In this document: in pieces, positions 39,598 through 47,861 of the stretch
Numbering within the stretch: the stretch's first letter is position 1
Layout: each line of letters starts with the position of its first letter
NCBI GenBank assembly: GCA_017601345.1
Contig: JAFNIT010000008.1
Span: 1-48,214 of the forward strand
Length of the DNA: 48,214 nucleotides
Reading direction: 5' to 3'
DNA from: Candidatus Brockarchaeota archaeon
Lineage (GTDB): Archaea > Thermoproteota > EX4484-205 > JAAOZP01
Program-made: the position numbers and the translations under genes
Notes under the pieces: model-generated
What the model was told of the DNA's origin: nothing
What the model saw: the letters and a program-made list of their open reading frames with translations, nothing else
Databases searched by the model: none

Positions 39598-40052
39598 AAA
39601 ACAGAATTTTAACAGTTGTGTTTAAGTATTGGGCCTCGGGTTGAACGGAGCCGTTGGTGTTTTAAAACTTTGAAAATTCCCTTCATTGGGATGCTTCTTC
39701 TAAGCTTGGCAGTAAAAGCGGCTTTTACATAGGGAAATGAAAGAGTTATCCTTAGGCATTAAGTTAAAATAGTTTACTCAACGAGACAAAGCATTATCAG
39801 AAAATGGAAGAGATGGAGAACAAGGGTTTCAAAGCGTTGAGCGACATCTTTAAAGCAAAAACTCAGTCTCCTACTATGATTTCGGAAACAATCATTGCTG
39901 TTTATTTTTACTGGATACAAAAGCTCGGAAAGAAAGTTTCTTTTACGTTTAAAGGATAGTTTTAAAAGGAGTTTCACGACGGAGAACAGATGATTAGACT
40001 GAAGCATTAAGTTAAAATACTTTGCCAAACCAAAGTAACTTACTATCAAAAA

Positions 40053-41966
40053 ATGGAGAAGGAAGAAAGCAAAGGATTTAAAGAGTTGAGTGAAATCTTC
40101 AAAGCTCTGGGTTTTCCGGTTAGAGTCGAGATATTGAAGATCCTAGATAGGAATCCGTTAAGGTATAGTGAGTTGATGAAGACAGCGAGGCTCGACAGGT
40201 TTAATGATGCAGGCAAGTTCGCGTATCATTTGAGCAAGCTTATGGAGAATGGTTTGGTTGAATATAGAGCGGAGAGCAAAATTTACGCTATAACTCCTCT
40301 TGGGAAGGATGTTCTAAATCTCGCCATGACTCTCTTCGAATCCTTAAGGAGGAGGGAGAATATTCTTCTCGTTAGGAGGACAGATTCTTCCATCGAGCTT
40401 TTCGACAGAAAGAGAATAGAGGATTGTTTGGTTAGGGAGGCGGGAATGGAACAGGAGACTGCTGAAGCAATATCTTTAGAAATAGAGGAGAGGCTTTACT
40501 CTCTTGGAATTAGATACTTAACAGCGCCCTTGATCAGAGAGTATGTTAACGCGGTTCTCCTTGAGAAAAAGATGGAGAACTATAGGCATAGGCTGACTAG
40601 GCTGGGCATACCGGTGCACGATGTTAGCGAATTGATTTCCTTAAAACATAGCATAGATGGTGTGGTGAAGGATGCTGGAGAGGAAGTCATGAGGCAGTAT
40701 ACGTTTCTCATGAAGTTGCCGAGGGAAATAGGGGACATGCATCTGGGTGGAATAGTGAACATAAACCATTTAGCAAGCTTCATGTTTAAGCCCGAAGAGC
40801 CTGTTCATTCCTCCGCGGGTTTGAGTCTCCTGAAGGTCTACTCCTACCTGCCTGTACTAGAAGCAACCCCATCTTCCGAGTTTGTTGCGAGCAAGCTGGT
40901 GATTGAGCTGAGCAATGCTTCGTCTGATGCTAACAGCATTATACTGGGTGAGGATTTTTTAAAAACGGATAAGAAGCTAATATTCAACATTGTTCTAAGC
41001 CACAGGAAGTGGAACATCATTCTGAAGCGTGCGAATGAAACGCTATTACTAGAGCTCTTTAACTACATGGAGGAGTTTGCTAGAAAAACAGTTTTATCCC
41101 ATCTATCCGTCTCGCTTATCGAGTATGATGCAGAAGTTATTGATAAAGCCTCAGATAAGCTGGTTAAATATTTTAACGCGGGGGGAGCACTCTTCCTATC
41201 TAATTCTCAGAAAGCGGTTCCAATACACCATCTCCTAATGCTTAGAGAGGAGACTGGGGATTATGCTAGGTCTGGCTTACTAGGGTCAATAAGCCTAAAC
41301 CTCCCCTTAATATTTGAGAGAGCCTCTTCTGATAAGGATGTTTTCATCGGAAGCCTAGAGGAGATTATTAAAAAAGGCGTCGAAGCATTTAGACTCCAGA
41401 AAGAAAGCCTGAAAAACCTTATAGATAACAAGAGGATACCCCTATTGTCTGGGACGGTTAACGGCGAAGCGTATCTTATTGTTGAAAAGGGCTTTTATGC
41501 AGTGGAGTTAATAGGTCTTTACGATACCTCTGAGAAAATCAGCGGCTCGCAAAACATTCCCGATATCGTTTCAGAAGCCGAGAAGCTTTTTAAAAAGATT
41601 AGCGAAATGGTTTCTAAGAACTCTGGTAAAACCCACAGGATTATTACGAGCCTAGTAAGCCATGCGGAGGCGGAGAGAAGGTTTAGGAGGGAAGAGATTA
41701 GTGAAGAAAAACGTGTAAACGTAGTTCCTAGGAGCCTACCTTTAGAGGAATGGTTTAAGTTGGAGTCTAGGCTCAAGAGCCTGTCCCAAGACTCTAATGT
41801 TATTCTTCTCCAAAACCTAGAGGAACTCAGGAGCATTAGGAAAAACAATAAGTCAAGTATCGTAATACATAACCCTGCTACGATGTGCGCGTCTTGCGGA
41901 AGAATATACCCGATTGTTGAAGAGAACTGCGTATGCGGATCCAGCTCTAGAAGCTTCAACTTTTAG
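40053..41966 (+). CDS. winged-helix + ATP-cone + NrdD-like (class III ribonucleotide reductase-derived) protein
   Basis: N-terminal ArsR-like wHTH; ATP-cone IELFDRKRIEDCLVREAGMEQETAEAISLEIEERLYSLG; NrdD-like LPREIGDMHLGGIVNINHLASFM; C-terminal CASCG...CVCG. Confidence 0.75.
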   Translation: MEKEESKGFKELSEIFKALGFPVRVEILKILDRNPLRYSELMKTARLDRFNDAGKFAYHLSKLMENGLVEYRAESKIYAITPLGKDVLNLAMTLFESLRRRENILLVRRTDSSIELFDRKRIEDCLVREAGMEQETAEAISLEIEERLYSLGIRYLTAPLIREYVNAVLLEKKMENYRHRLTRLGIPVHDVSELISLKHSIDGVVKDAGEEVMRQYTFLMKLPREIGDMHLGGIVNINHLASFMFKPEEPVHSSAGLSLLKVYSYLPVLEATPSSEFVASKLVIELSNASSDANSIILGEDFLKTDKKLIFNIVLSHRKWNIILKRANETLLLELFNYMEEFARKTVLSHLSVSLIEYDAEVIDKASDKLVKYFNAGGALFLSNSQKAVPIHHLLMLREETGDYARSGLLGSISLNLPLIFERASSDKDVFIGSLEEIIKKGVEAFRLQKESLKNLIDNKRIPLLSGTVNGEAYLIVEKGFYAVELIGLYDTSEKISGSQNIPDIVSEAEKLFKKISEMVSKNSGKTHRIITSLVSHAEAERRFRREEISEEKRVNVVPRSLPLEEWFKLESRLKSLSQDSNVILLQNLEELRSIRKNNKSSIVIHNPATMCASCGRIYPIVEENCVCGSSSRSFNF

Positions 41967-42005
41967 GTTTGAGAAAAATTTAATAGGGGTAGTTACCCTT
42001 CTCCT

Positions 42006-42135
42006 AAGGGGTTACCGGCCATAGAGGCTGTGGAAACGCCCGCTCTCGTTCCGAACGCGGAAGCTAAGCACAGCCTCGTTTCAAACAGTAGTGTGGTCTT
42101 CGGCCACGCGAGGTTTGAAAGCTGGTAACCCCCTT
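42006..42135 (+). rRNA. rrf: 5S rRNA
   Basis: GGTTACCGGCCATAGAGGCTGTGGAAACGCCCGCTCTCGTTCCGAACGCGGAAGCTAAGCACAGCCTCG...GCTGGTAACC with closing helix. Confidence 0.92.
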
Positions 42136-42215
42136 AGTGATTTTGGAGATGTTAATTCCTTGTAAAAGTTTTTCTTAAAGGCTTAAATATTCTCTTCGCA
42201 TGGCGCCTTACGTAG

Positions 42216-43319
42216 ATGTTGATAGCCCCATTCCTCGGACAGAATAATACGGAAATCGGCCAGATAATCAGCATAGCCTACATGATAATGTTTCTAGTAC
42301 TAGTCTTCTGGGGGGAGAAAATACAGATGCTTATACGTCTCCGGGATATAGAGTATGCTCTAGAGAGGCTACGGATGATGAGAGACGAATCAGTCAGGTT
42401 CACAAAGGAGAAGCTTAAGAAGTATAGCAGGGAGGAGATAAATCGTTTCATAGATAATTTTCTAGAGTTCGTTACGGTTCCACCTGTCGACATGGATCCT
42501 GCGGGAGTTGTTTGGAAGCTTGATCACATAGTTAAGACTGCCGAGAACAGGATTAGGAGTGAGATTAAACAGATAATTCCTGAGCTGGATGACAACCAGG
42601 TTTTGAATTTAATGAATCTCTTCGAAGCATCATACGCCTTAAACTACTACTACAAGGTTATAAGGCATTATTACATTCTTAGCAAGAAGACCTCAAGCTA
42701 CATACTGATCATACAATTGCAAGCAATCCTTCCACAAGTCTTGATGGAGGCTGAAGCCTATCTCGGCGCTATACAGGCTTTCTCCAGCGGCCAGCCTGTT
42801 GGAGACGGGGCAGGAGCCCTAGTTGCCGCCCGTCTAATGAGGGGTGGTGAAATCAAGGAGATTGAGAAGGACAACGTGTACACTATAAAGAACATTGATA
42901 GTAGAAGAGTATACTTTATGAAAGCTAAGGGCCCTGGAGGAGCGGTGGGAACACCTGGAGACGCGCTTATGAAGCTCAGCGAGGTCGAGAACTTTAAGAC
43001 TGTTTTCATGGTGGATGCCGGGCTTAAGCTTGAGGGCGAGAAGACTGGAAGCATTGCTGAAGGCGTCGGAGCAATAATAGGAGGAATAGGCACTGAGAAG
43101 TATAAGATAGAAGAAGTCGCCACTAAGAAGTCGATACCTCTCTACGGGATGATCATAAAGATGTCTCTGAAAGAAGCGATCACGCCAATGACGAAAGACG
43201 TCCTTAACGGTGTTGAAGAAGCATGTAAAATTCTCATGCAGAGGATCGTGGAGAAATCGTCTGAAGGCGATGCAGTAATGGTTATAGGAGTCGGCAATAC
43301 CATAGGGATAGGCCAGTAG
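42216..43319 (+). CDS. DUF1512-family membrane-anchored protein
   Basis: N-terminal TM, MRDESVRFTKEKLKKYSREEINRFIDNFLEFVTVPPVDMDPAGVVWKLDHI; resembles a crenarchaeal conserved family. Confidence 0.75.
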   Translation: MLIAPFLGQNNTEIGQIISIAYMIMFLVLVFWGEKIQMLIRLRDIEYALERLRMMRDESVRFTKEKLKKYSREEINRFIDNFLEFVTVPPVDMDPAGVVWKLDHIVKTAENRIRSEIKQIIPELDDNQVLNLMNLFEASYALNYYYKVIRHYYILSKKTSSYILIIQLQAILPQVLMEAEAYLGAIQAFSSGQPVGDGAGALVAARLMRGGEIKEIEKDNVYTIKNIDSRRVYFMKAKGPGGAVGTPGDALMKLSEVENFKTVFMVDAGLKLEGEKTGSIAEGVGAIIGGIGTEKYKIEEVATKKSIPLYGMIIKMSLKEAITPMTKDVLNGVEEACKILMQRIVEKSSEGDAVMVIGVGNTIGIGQ

Positions 43320-43331
43320 GAGGAGAAGGAG

Positions 43332-43757
43332 ATGGAAAGGAGCTCAATAAGTTTTCTAGTGCCTTTTTACTTCTTCCTACTGGGTTTAATAATCCTCTTC
43401 TCGCTAATACTGTTCTTCCAAGGCTTAACAGGGATCGGTAAGGAGGGCAATGATTTAACAAGCTTCTTATTCATGATGAGCGGTGCAATAGGGCTAATAC
43501 TAACCCTCTACATGATAAGAAGATATCAAGTCGGTATTCAAAGAATGATAAAGGGGAGAAGGATAACCGTATTAACTGTTGAAGAATGCCCTAATTGCAA
43601 TTATAAGTCTGTCAGACCCTTCCGCGAGGGGGATTTTGTCTACGGGTATGGGGAGGAATGCCCTAAGTGTCCTAAGCCTGCTGAGGGAAACGTTGGAAAT
43701 AGAATGCTCATCACAGCAATATATTTGGATAAAGGTGTTCAGGAAGAGCGTTCTTAA
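43332..43757 (+). CDS. small membrane protein with zinc-ribbon-like cysteines
   Basis: Two TM segments, CPNCNY...CPKCPK. Confidence 0.6.
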   Translation: MERSSISFLVPFYFFLLGLIILFSLILFFQGLTGIGKEGNDLTSFLFMMSGAIGLILTLYMIRRYQVGIQRMIKGRRITVLTVEECPNCNYKSVRPFREGDFVYGYGEECPKCPKPAEGNVGNRMLITAIYLDKGVQEERS

Positions 43758-44671
43758 ACCTGTTCCGAAGTAAGATTTATAGCAGAGTCTTCAAGCACTA
43801 GGAAAGTGTCTTCAGCCTGTGCCACTTTCTTTCTATTTCTCTCCACGAGGACGGGGTAGAAAGTCAAGTTCTTTCGAGAATACTCCAATGCTTTTTTAAA
43901 ACTCTCCTTTCCAATGTCTCCGAATCGGTTTAGCACCCATCTTTCGCAAAAAGGTAGTGTTTTAAACGAGTTATGCAGTTTTTTGACGATATTGCTAAAT
44001 TCACCTGTATAATCTATAGACAGGTGTTTAAAACGATAGATATACGTGTTCTCGATCTCACCTACTTCTCCAGACCCATCAGCATAAGTGATAAAGGGCT
44101 CTATTGCAACAACCATATCCTTTCTGAACTTCTCGACGCTGAAAGTCTTAATATTAGGTATGGATAACCCCTTGTGCAGATTGAAACGATCTATCTCGTG
44201 TCCTGTTAAATTCCTTATCACTCTAAAGCCTCTGGATCTTACTGATCTTTCAACTATCTCGCCGACTTGGCTGATTTTAACACCTGCCTTTAGGATTTCT
44301 GAAACTTTTAGCAGACTGTTCTCAGCAACTTCTACGATTTCTCTATCCCTTGGAGAAAGAGGTATGGTAAAGGCTGTGTCCACTATGTATCCGTCAACGT
44401 GAACCCCGAAATCAATTTTAACAAGTCCTTCTGGAGGAACTGTTCCGGAAAAACCAGGAGGCGGAGTGAAGTGAGCAGCAACCTCGTCTATGCAAATGTT
44501 ACAAGGGAAGGCGGGAGCCCCGCCGAGCTCCTCTATGCGTTTCTCAACTTTTTCACATAAATCTAACAGGAGCTCTCCCCCCTTAATCCACTTACGTGAG
44601 TCTTTCTTAACACTCTTAGCTATCTCGCCAGCGGCCAAGTACTTCTTTATCTCATCCTCATTCAATACCAT
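43754..44671 (-). CDS. map: methionine aminopeptidase
   Basis: EELGGAPAFPCNICIDEVAAHFTPPPG, VKIDFGVHVDGYIVDTAFT, NLTGHEIDRFNLHKGLSIPN. Confidence 0.93.
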   Translation of the reverse strand: MVLNEDEIKKYLAAGEIAKSVKKDSRKWIKGGELLLDLCEKVEKRIEELGGAPAFPCNICIDEVAAHFTPPPGFSGTVPPEGLVKIDFGVHVDGYIVDTAFTIPLSPRDREIVEVAENSLLKVSEILKAGVKISQVGEIVERSVRSRGFRVIRNLTGHEIDRFNLHKGLSIPNIKTFSVEKFRKDMVVAIEPFITYADGSGEVGEIENTYIYRFKHLSIDYTGEFSNIVKKLHNSFKTLPFCERWVLNRFGDIGKESFKKALEYSRKNLTFYPVLVERNRKKVAQAEDTFLVLEDSAINLTSEQV

Positions 44672-44722
44672 TCGCTAGAGGCAAAAGACTTTAAATGATT
44701 TTTTAAGATTTTAAAGAGTGTT

Positions 44723-45181
44723 ATGAGGAGAGTTGTCGTTCTCGGAGGAACTTTCGACCTTTTCCACAGGGGACATAGATTACTCCTGAGTTTTGCAGCA
44801 TCTTTGGGAGAAAAGCTGATTATCGGAGTTACTTCAGATGAGTTTGCCTCTGAGAAAAAACATAGCGTAGAACCATTTGAAACAAGGCTTAATAATGTTT
44901 TAAGCTTTCTTCAAGAAAAACATGTAGAGTTCGAATTGTTTAAACTAGATGATTTTGCAGGACCCTCTGTAAGCCTTGAAGAAGGAACCCTCCTCTCCAC
45001 TTCAGAAACCCTTGAAAACAGTATTCTCATAAATAAGATAAGGCGTGGAAAAGGCCTACGCCCCTTGGAAATACTTCTAGCCCCCATTCTCGAGGCCGAG
45101 GATTCTCACCCCATTTCCAGCTCAAGGATTAGGAGGGGAGAAATAGATGAAAAGGGGTGTTTAAAAGTAGGGAAAGCTTAA
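44723..45181 (+). CDS. coaD: phosphopantetheine adenylyltransferase (archaeal type)
   Basis: VVVLGGTFDLFHRGHRLLLSFA, GVTSDEFASEKKHSVEPFETRLNNV, PISSSRIRRGEI. Confidence 0.9.
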   Translation: MRRVVVLGGTFDLFHRGHRLLLSFAASLGEKLIIGVTSDEFASEKKHSVEPFETRLNNVLSFLQEKHVEFELFKLDDFAGPSVSLEEGTLLSTSETLENSILINKIRRGKGLRPLEILLAPILEAEDSHPISSSRIRRGEIDEKGCLKVGKA

Positions 45182-45208
45182 AAGCTTCTCCACAGTATTT
45201 CTTAATAA

Positions 45209-45352
45209 GCCGTCCGAAAGCGGATCTAACCGAGCCTGGAGCTTGGCTCCGCTATGAGGGAGGAGGACCCAGGACGGCGAAAACAAGCTCGGTTTAAGAG
45301 GCCTTCGAGCACGCGCTATGCGTGCTATGAAAAAGGAGGTCAGACCGAGCTT
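45209..45352 (+). ncRNA. tandem structured RNA units, possible H/ACA-like guides (strand not proven)
   Basis: Unit 1: GCCGTCC (45209..45215)/GGACGGC (45272..45278) followed by GAAAACA. Unit 2: AAGCTCGGT/ACCGAGCTT with AGCACGC/GCGTGCT inside. Shared motif GCTATGAnnnAGGAGGnC. Confidence 0.45.
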
Positions 45353-45360
45353 AAACCGTT

Positions 45361-45795
45361 TTAAACCGAGTTTAAACGATTTCTAACAAAGCCAGGTATT
45401 CCTTCCACATCTTTAATCCAATTCCCCAAGGATTTTCTAAGCCTATACTTATAGTGAGTATTCACTTTAGCTCTTCCCGAGCAGATTTTCTTTATGACTC
45501 TGCTGTAGAACTTGCCTCTTCTATCAAAATCTGTTAGAACAATTATCTCGGTTAAACCCTCTTTCTCAAGCCAGTCCGTGGCAGCAAGCCTCAGGAAGTT
45601 TCTCAGTGTCATTATCCTCGTTCTAACACCGAGCTTGAGCAGAGCATCCCTATCTCTAGAACCCTCGACTACTATGAGTTGCCCAGCGTCCTGCGTGTTT
45701 AGATCCTCTATAATTCTGGTTAGTGAATCTGCTTTCGGAACAGCGTTTTTACTCAGGGTTTTCTTTAACGGCAAAGACGCTTGTTTTTCCAGCAT
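45361..45795 (-). CDS. small toprim-domain protein
   Basis: LIVVEGSRDRDALLKLGVRTRIMTL, IVLTDFDRRGKFYSR. Confidence 0.85.
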   Translation of the reverse strand: MLEKQASLPLKKTLSKNAVPKADSLTRIIEDLNTQDAGQLIVVEGSRDRDALLKLGVRTRIMTLRNFLRLAATDWLEKEGLTEIIVLTDFDRRGKFYSRVIKKICSGRAKVNTHYKYRLRKSLGNWIKDVEGIPGFVRNRLNSV

Positions 45796-45901
45796 CGATC
45801 TAGAATAAAAAGTTTATATTCCCAAATGGATTAGGAAACTTGATGATTTATGGAAAGAGGATACTTATCTATTCATAAAAATGGAAAGGGGTGGCTGAAA
45901 A

Positions 45902-47083
45902 ATGGGGTCTGAACAGTCGATTCCTATTTCAAAATATATCGTGAAGCTGGAGTTTACGGTCGAGGGGGTTGTGGAAAGGATCTTCGTATAATGAAGATTC
46001 CCACAGAAACACGATGTAATAGGAGCAATATTTGGACAGACCGAAGGTCTGTTCGGAGATGCCCTCGACCTTAAGAAGCTCCAGAAAAGCGGTAAGCTTG
46101 GTAGAATAGACGTAGATATTCGAGTAGAGGATAAAAAGACAGTTGGAACAGTAATTATTCCAAACAATCTGGATCAGCCTACGGCTGCGCTTTTAGCAGC
46201 CACGCTGGAGAGCATAGAAAGAGTTGGGCCTTATGATGCTAAGTTTAAACTGTTAGGGCTTGAGGATGCGAGGGAGGAGAAGAGGAAGAAAGTTATGGAG
46301 AGAGCTAAGGACATAATGCAAAAATGGTCTGCTTCGCAAAGGAGCGAAGTAATTCAAATGCTGAGCCAAGTCAGCGAGGCCAGTGAGGTAGGGAGGATAG
46401 TAAGCCTAGCGCCGGGCGTAGATGGTGGACCCGAGGCGGAGTCGAGCGACGCATTATTCGTCGTAGAAGGAAGGGCTGACTTAGCTGTTCTTCTAAGAGC
46501 AGGGATTAAAAACATTGTTGCAACCAACGGAGTGAATATTCCACAATACGTTATAAATCTGACTCATAAGAAAAAGGAAGTAACTGTTCTCGCTGATGGA
46601 GATAGAGTTGGAGACATGATTGTGAAAGAGCTTTTGAGAAGAGGGGCGAAGATCGATTACGTTTGCAAGGCACCGCAGGGGATGGAAGTAGAGGAAATGA
46701 AACCCATTGAAATACTGGATTTAATCAGTAAGAGGATGGATTTGAAAACCTACTTAGCCACTCATGCAGCAGTGAAACAAGTTATTCCAGAGAACCTTCT
46801 AAATAAGGCTGGTGAGCTTAAGGAAAAGATTAGAGAAACCTTCATGGCAGTTCTTTTAGATTCCGAAGGAGAGGTCATTGAAGAAGTCCCCGTAAGCCAG
46901 CTTTTTCAACGTCTCAATGAGCTCGATAGTGTCGCGGGAATAGTCTTCGACGGCATAGTTACGCAGAGGCTGTTAGAACTCGCATTCATGAAAGACGTTA
47001 AGCTAATAGTCGGTGAGAGAATAGGCTCTCTAGAGAAAATGCCCAGGGACATTGTTGTTAAAACTCTTGACGAGCTGAAATAG
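45902..47083 (+). CDS. dnaG: archaeal DnaG (toprim) interrupted by a 30-nt BHB intron (45977..46006)
   Basis: Exon 1 MGSEQSIPISKYIVKLEFTVEGVVE; exon 2 KHDVIGAIFGQTEGLFGDALDLKKLQKSGKLGRIDVDI...; toprim FVVEGRADLAVLLRAGIKNIVATNG, ADGDRVGD. Confidence 0.9.
45977..46006 (+). other. predicted archaeal pre-mRNA BHB intron in dnaG
   Basis: GTT-GTGG-AA^A-GGATCTTC(gtataat)GAAGATTC-CCAC-AG^A-AAC; contains in-frame TAA TGA. Confidence 0.88.
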
Positions 47084-47582
47084 GAAGCAGAGCCTCGTTC
47101 AGCTTTATGAAGCTCATTCCCCATTTGAATTTCGAAAGGATTTCCATAGCTCGCCCTGGAAAGCCCAATATGAAGAGTGCTGCTGCAAATGCTTCAGCGC
47201 TCGAAAGCAGACCTGGAACTCCGTAATTAACGGGGTTTGCTGCAAGTAAGCGCGGTAAACGCCTCTGGAAAGGGGCTTTAAGAATGTGGAAAACACTGTT
47301 GTCAAGCGACTTCCAAGAAGTATCTATGACAGTAATTCCGTAGCGTAGAGCAATATCCCTATCATTAGGGGAGAGTATTACTGGAGACTCTGGATTTAAA
47401 ACTATGGATCGCTTAGGCACCATAGATATTTTTGAAAAGACTTTAACTATACCTTGTTTCTTCAGAGCTAGCACAGTGCACCTTCTAGGATCATCCTCAT
47501 GGAAATGTAGAGCGTAGAGACAGGGAGGATGTTGAGAGTAACCCCTTTTCTGTTCGCGACGGGATTCGACTAAGCGGCCCAC
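47058..47582 (-). CDS. tsr3: 16S rRNA aminocarboxypropyltransferase Tsr3 (start uncertain)
   Basis: LYALHFHEDDPRRCTVLALKKQGIVKVF, LNPESPVILSPND, VIDTSWKSL, RLPRLLAANPVNYG; nearest in-frame ATG/GTG/TTG found upstream is GTG 47582. Confidence 0.82.
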   Translation of the reverse strand: MGRLVESRREQKRGYSQHPPCLYALHFHEDDPRRCTVLALKKQGIVKVFSKISMVPKRSIVLNPESPVILSPNDRDIALRYGITVIDTSWKSLDNSVFHILKAPFQRRLPRLLAANPVNYGVPGLLSSAEAFAAALFILGFPGRAMEILSKFKWGMSFIKLNEALLPISARQEF

Positions 47583-47827
47583 CCGATCATCGCGCGGGTT
47601 GCTCATCTGATCCGTTTGGCCTTGCTTGCTACAGGCTGAGCACGTTTCACGCCCGCTCTGAGGGTTGTCTGATTTCTTCATACCCATCTCCTCAGAGGAG
47701 CTCCGTTTCTGTCTCAGCCTAGGGGTCTCCCCCTGCGCCTTACGGCGCTGTAGCACCCGCATCAAGAAGGGAGTTTCCTCAGACCCATTAAGGGCCCGAA
47801 ACCCGTCCTTCAACTTCCTCCCTGTCT
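47516..47827 (-). ncRNA. rnpB: RNase P RNA
   Basis: P1 helix GAGACAGGGAGG:CCTCCCTGTCTC pairs the ends; GGTCTGAGGAAACTCCC (CR-I like), TGAGACAGAAACGGAG (CR-IV like), GGGTGGGCCGCTTAG (CR-V like). Confidence 0.85.
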
Positions 47828-47861
47828 CCGTTAAAAAATAGGAGGAATAGTTTTAAAAAGG

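Noticed and set aside
45841-45900. C/D box sRNA upstream of dnaG (TTGATGA...CTGA)
   Set aside because: Box C is imperfect and no D'/C' pair or terminal stem is evident; too weak to call.
45902-46000. dnaG interruption as a simple frameshift or random nonsense mutation
   Set aside because: Frame is kept on both sides, the extra segment is exactly 30 nt, and it is bounded by a complete BHB whose standard cut sites restore the conserved protein; chance or sequencing error is unlikely.
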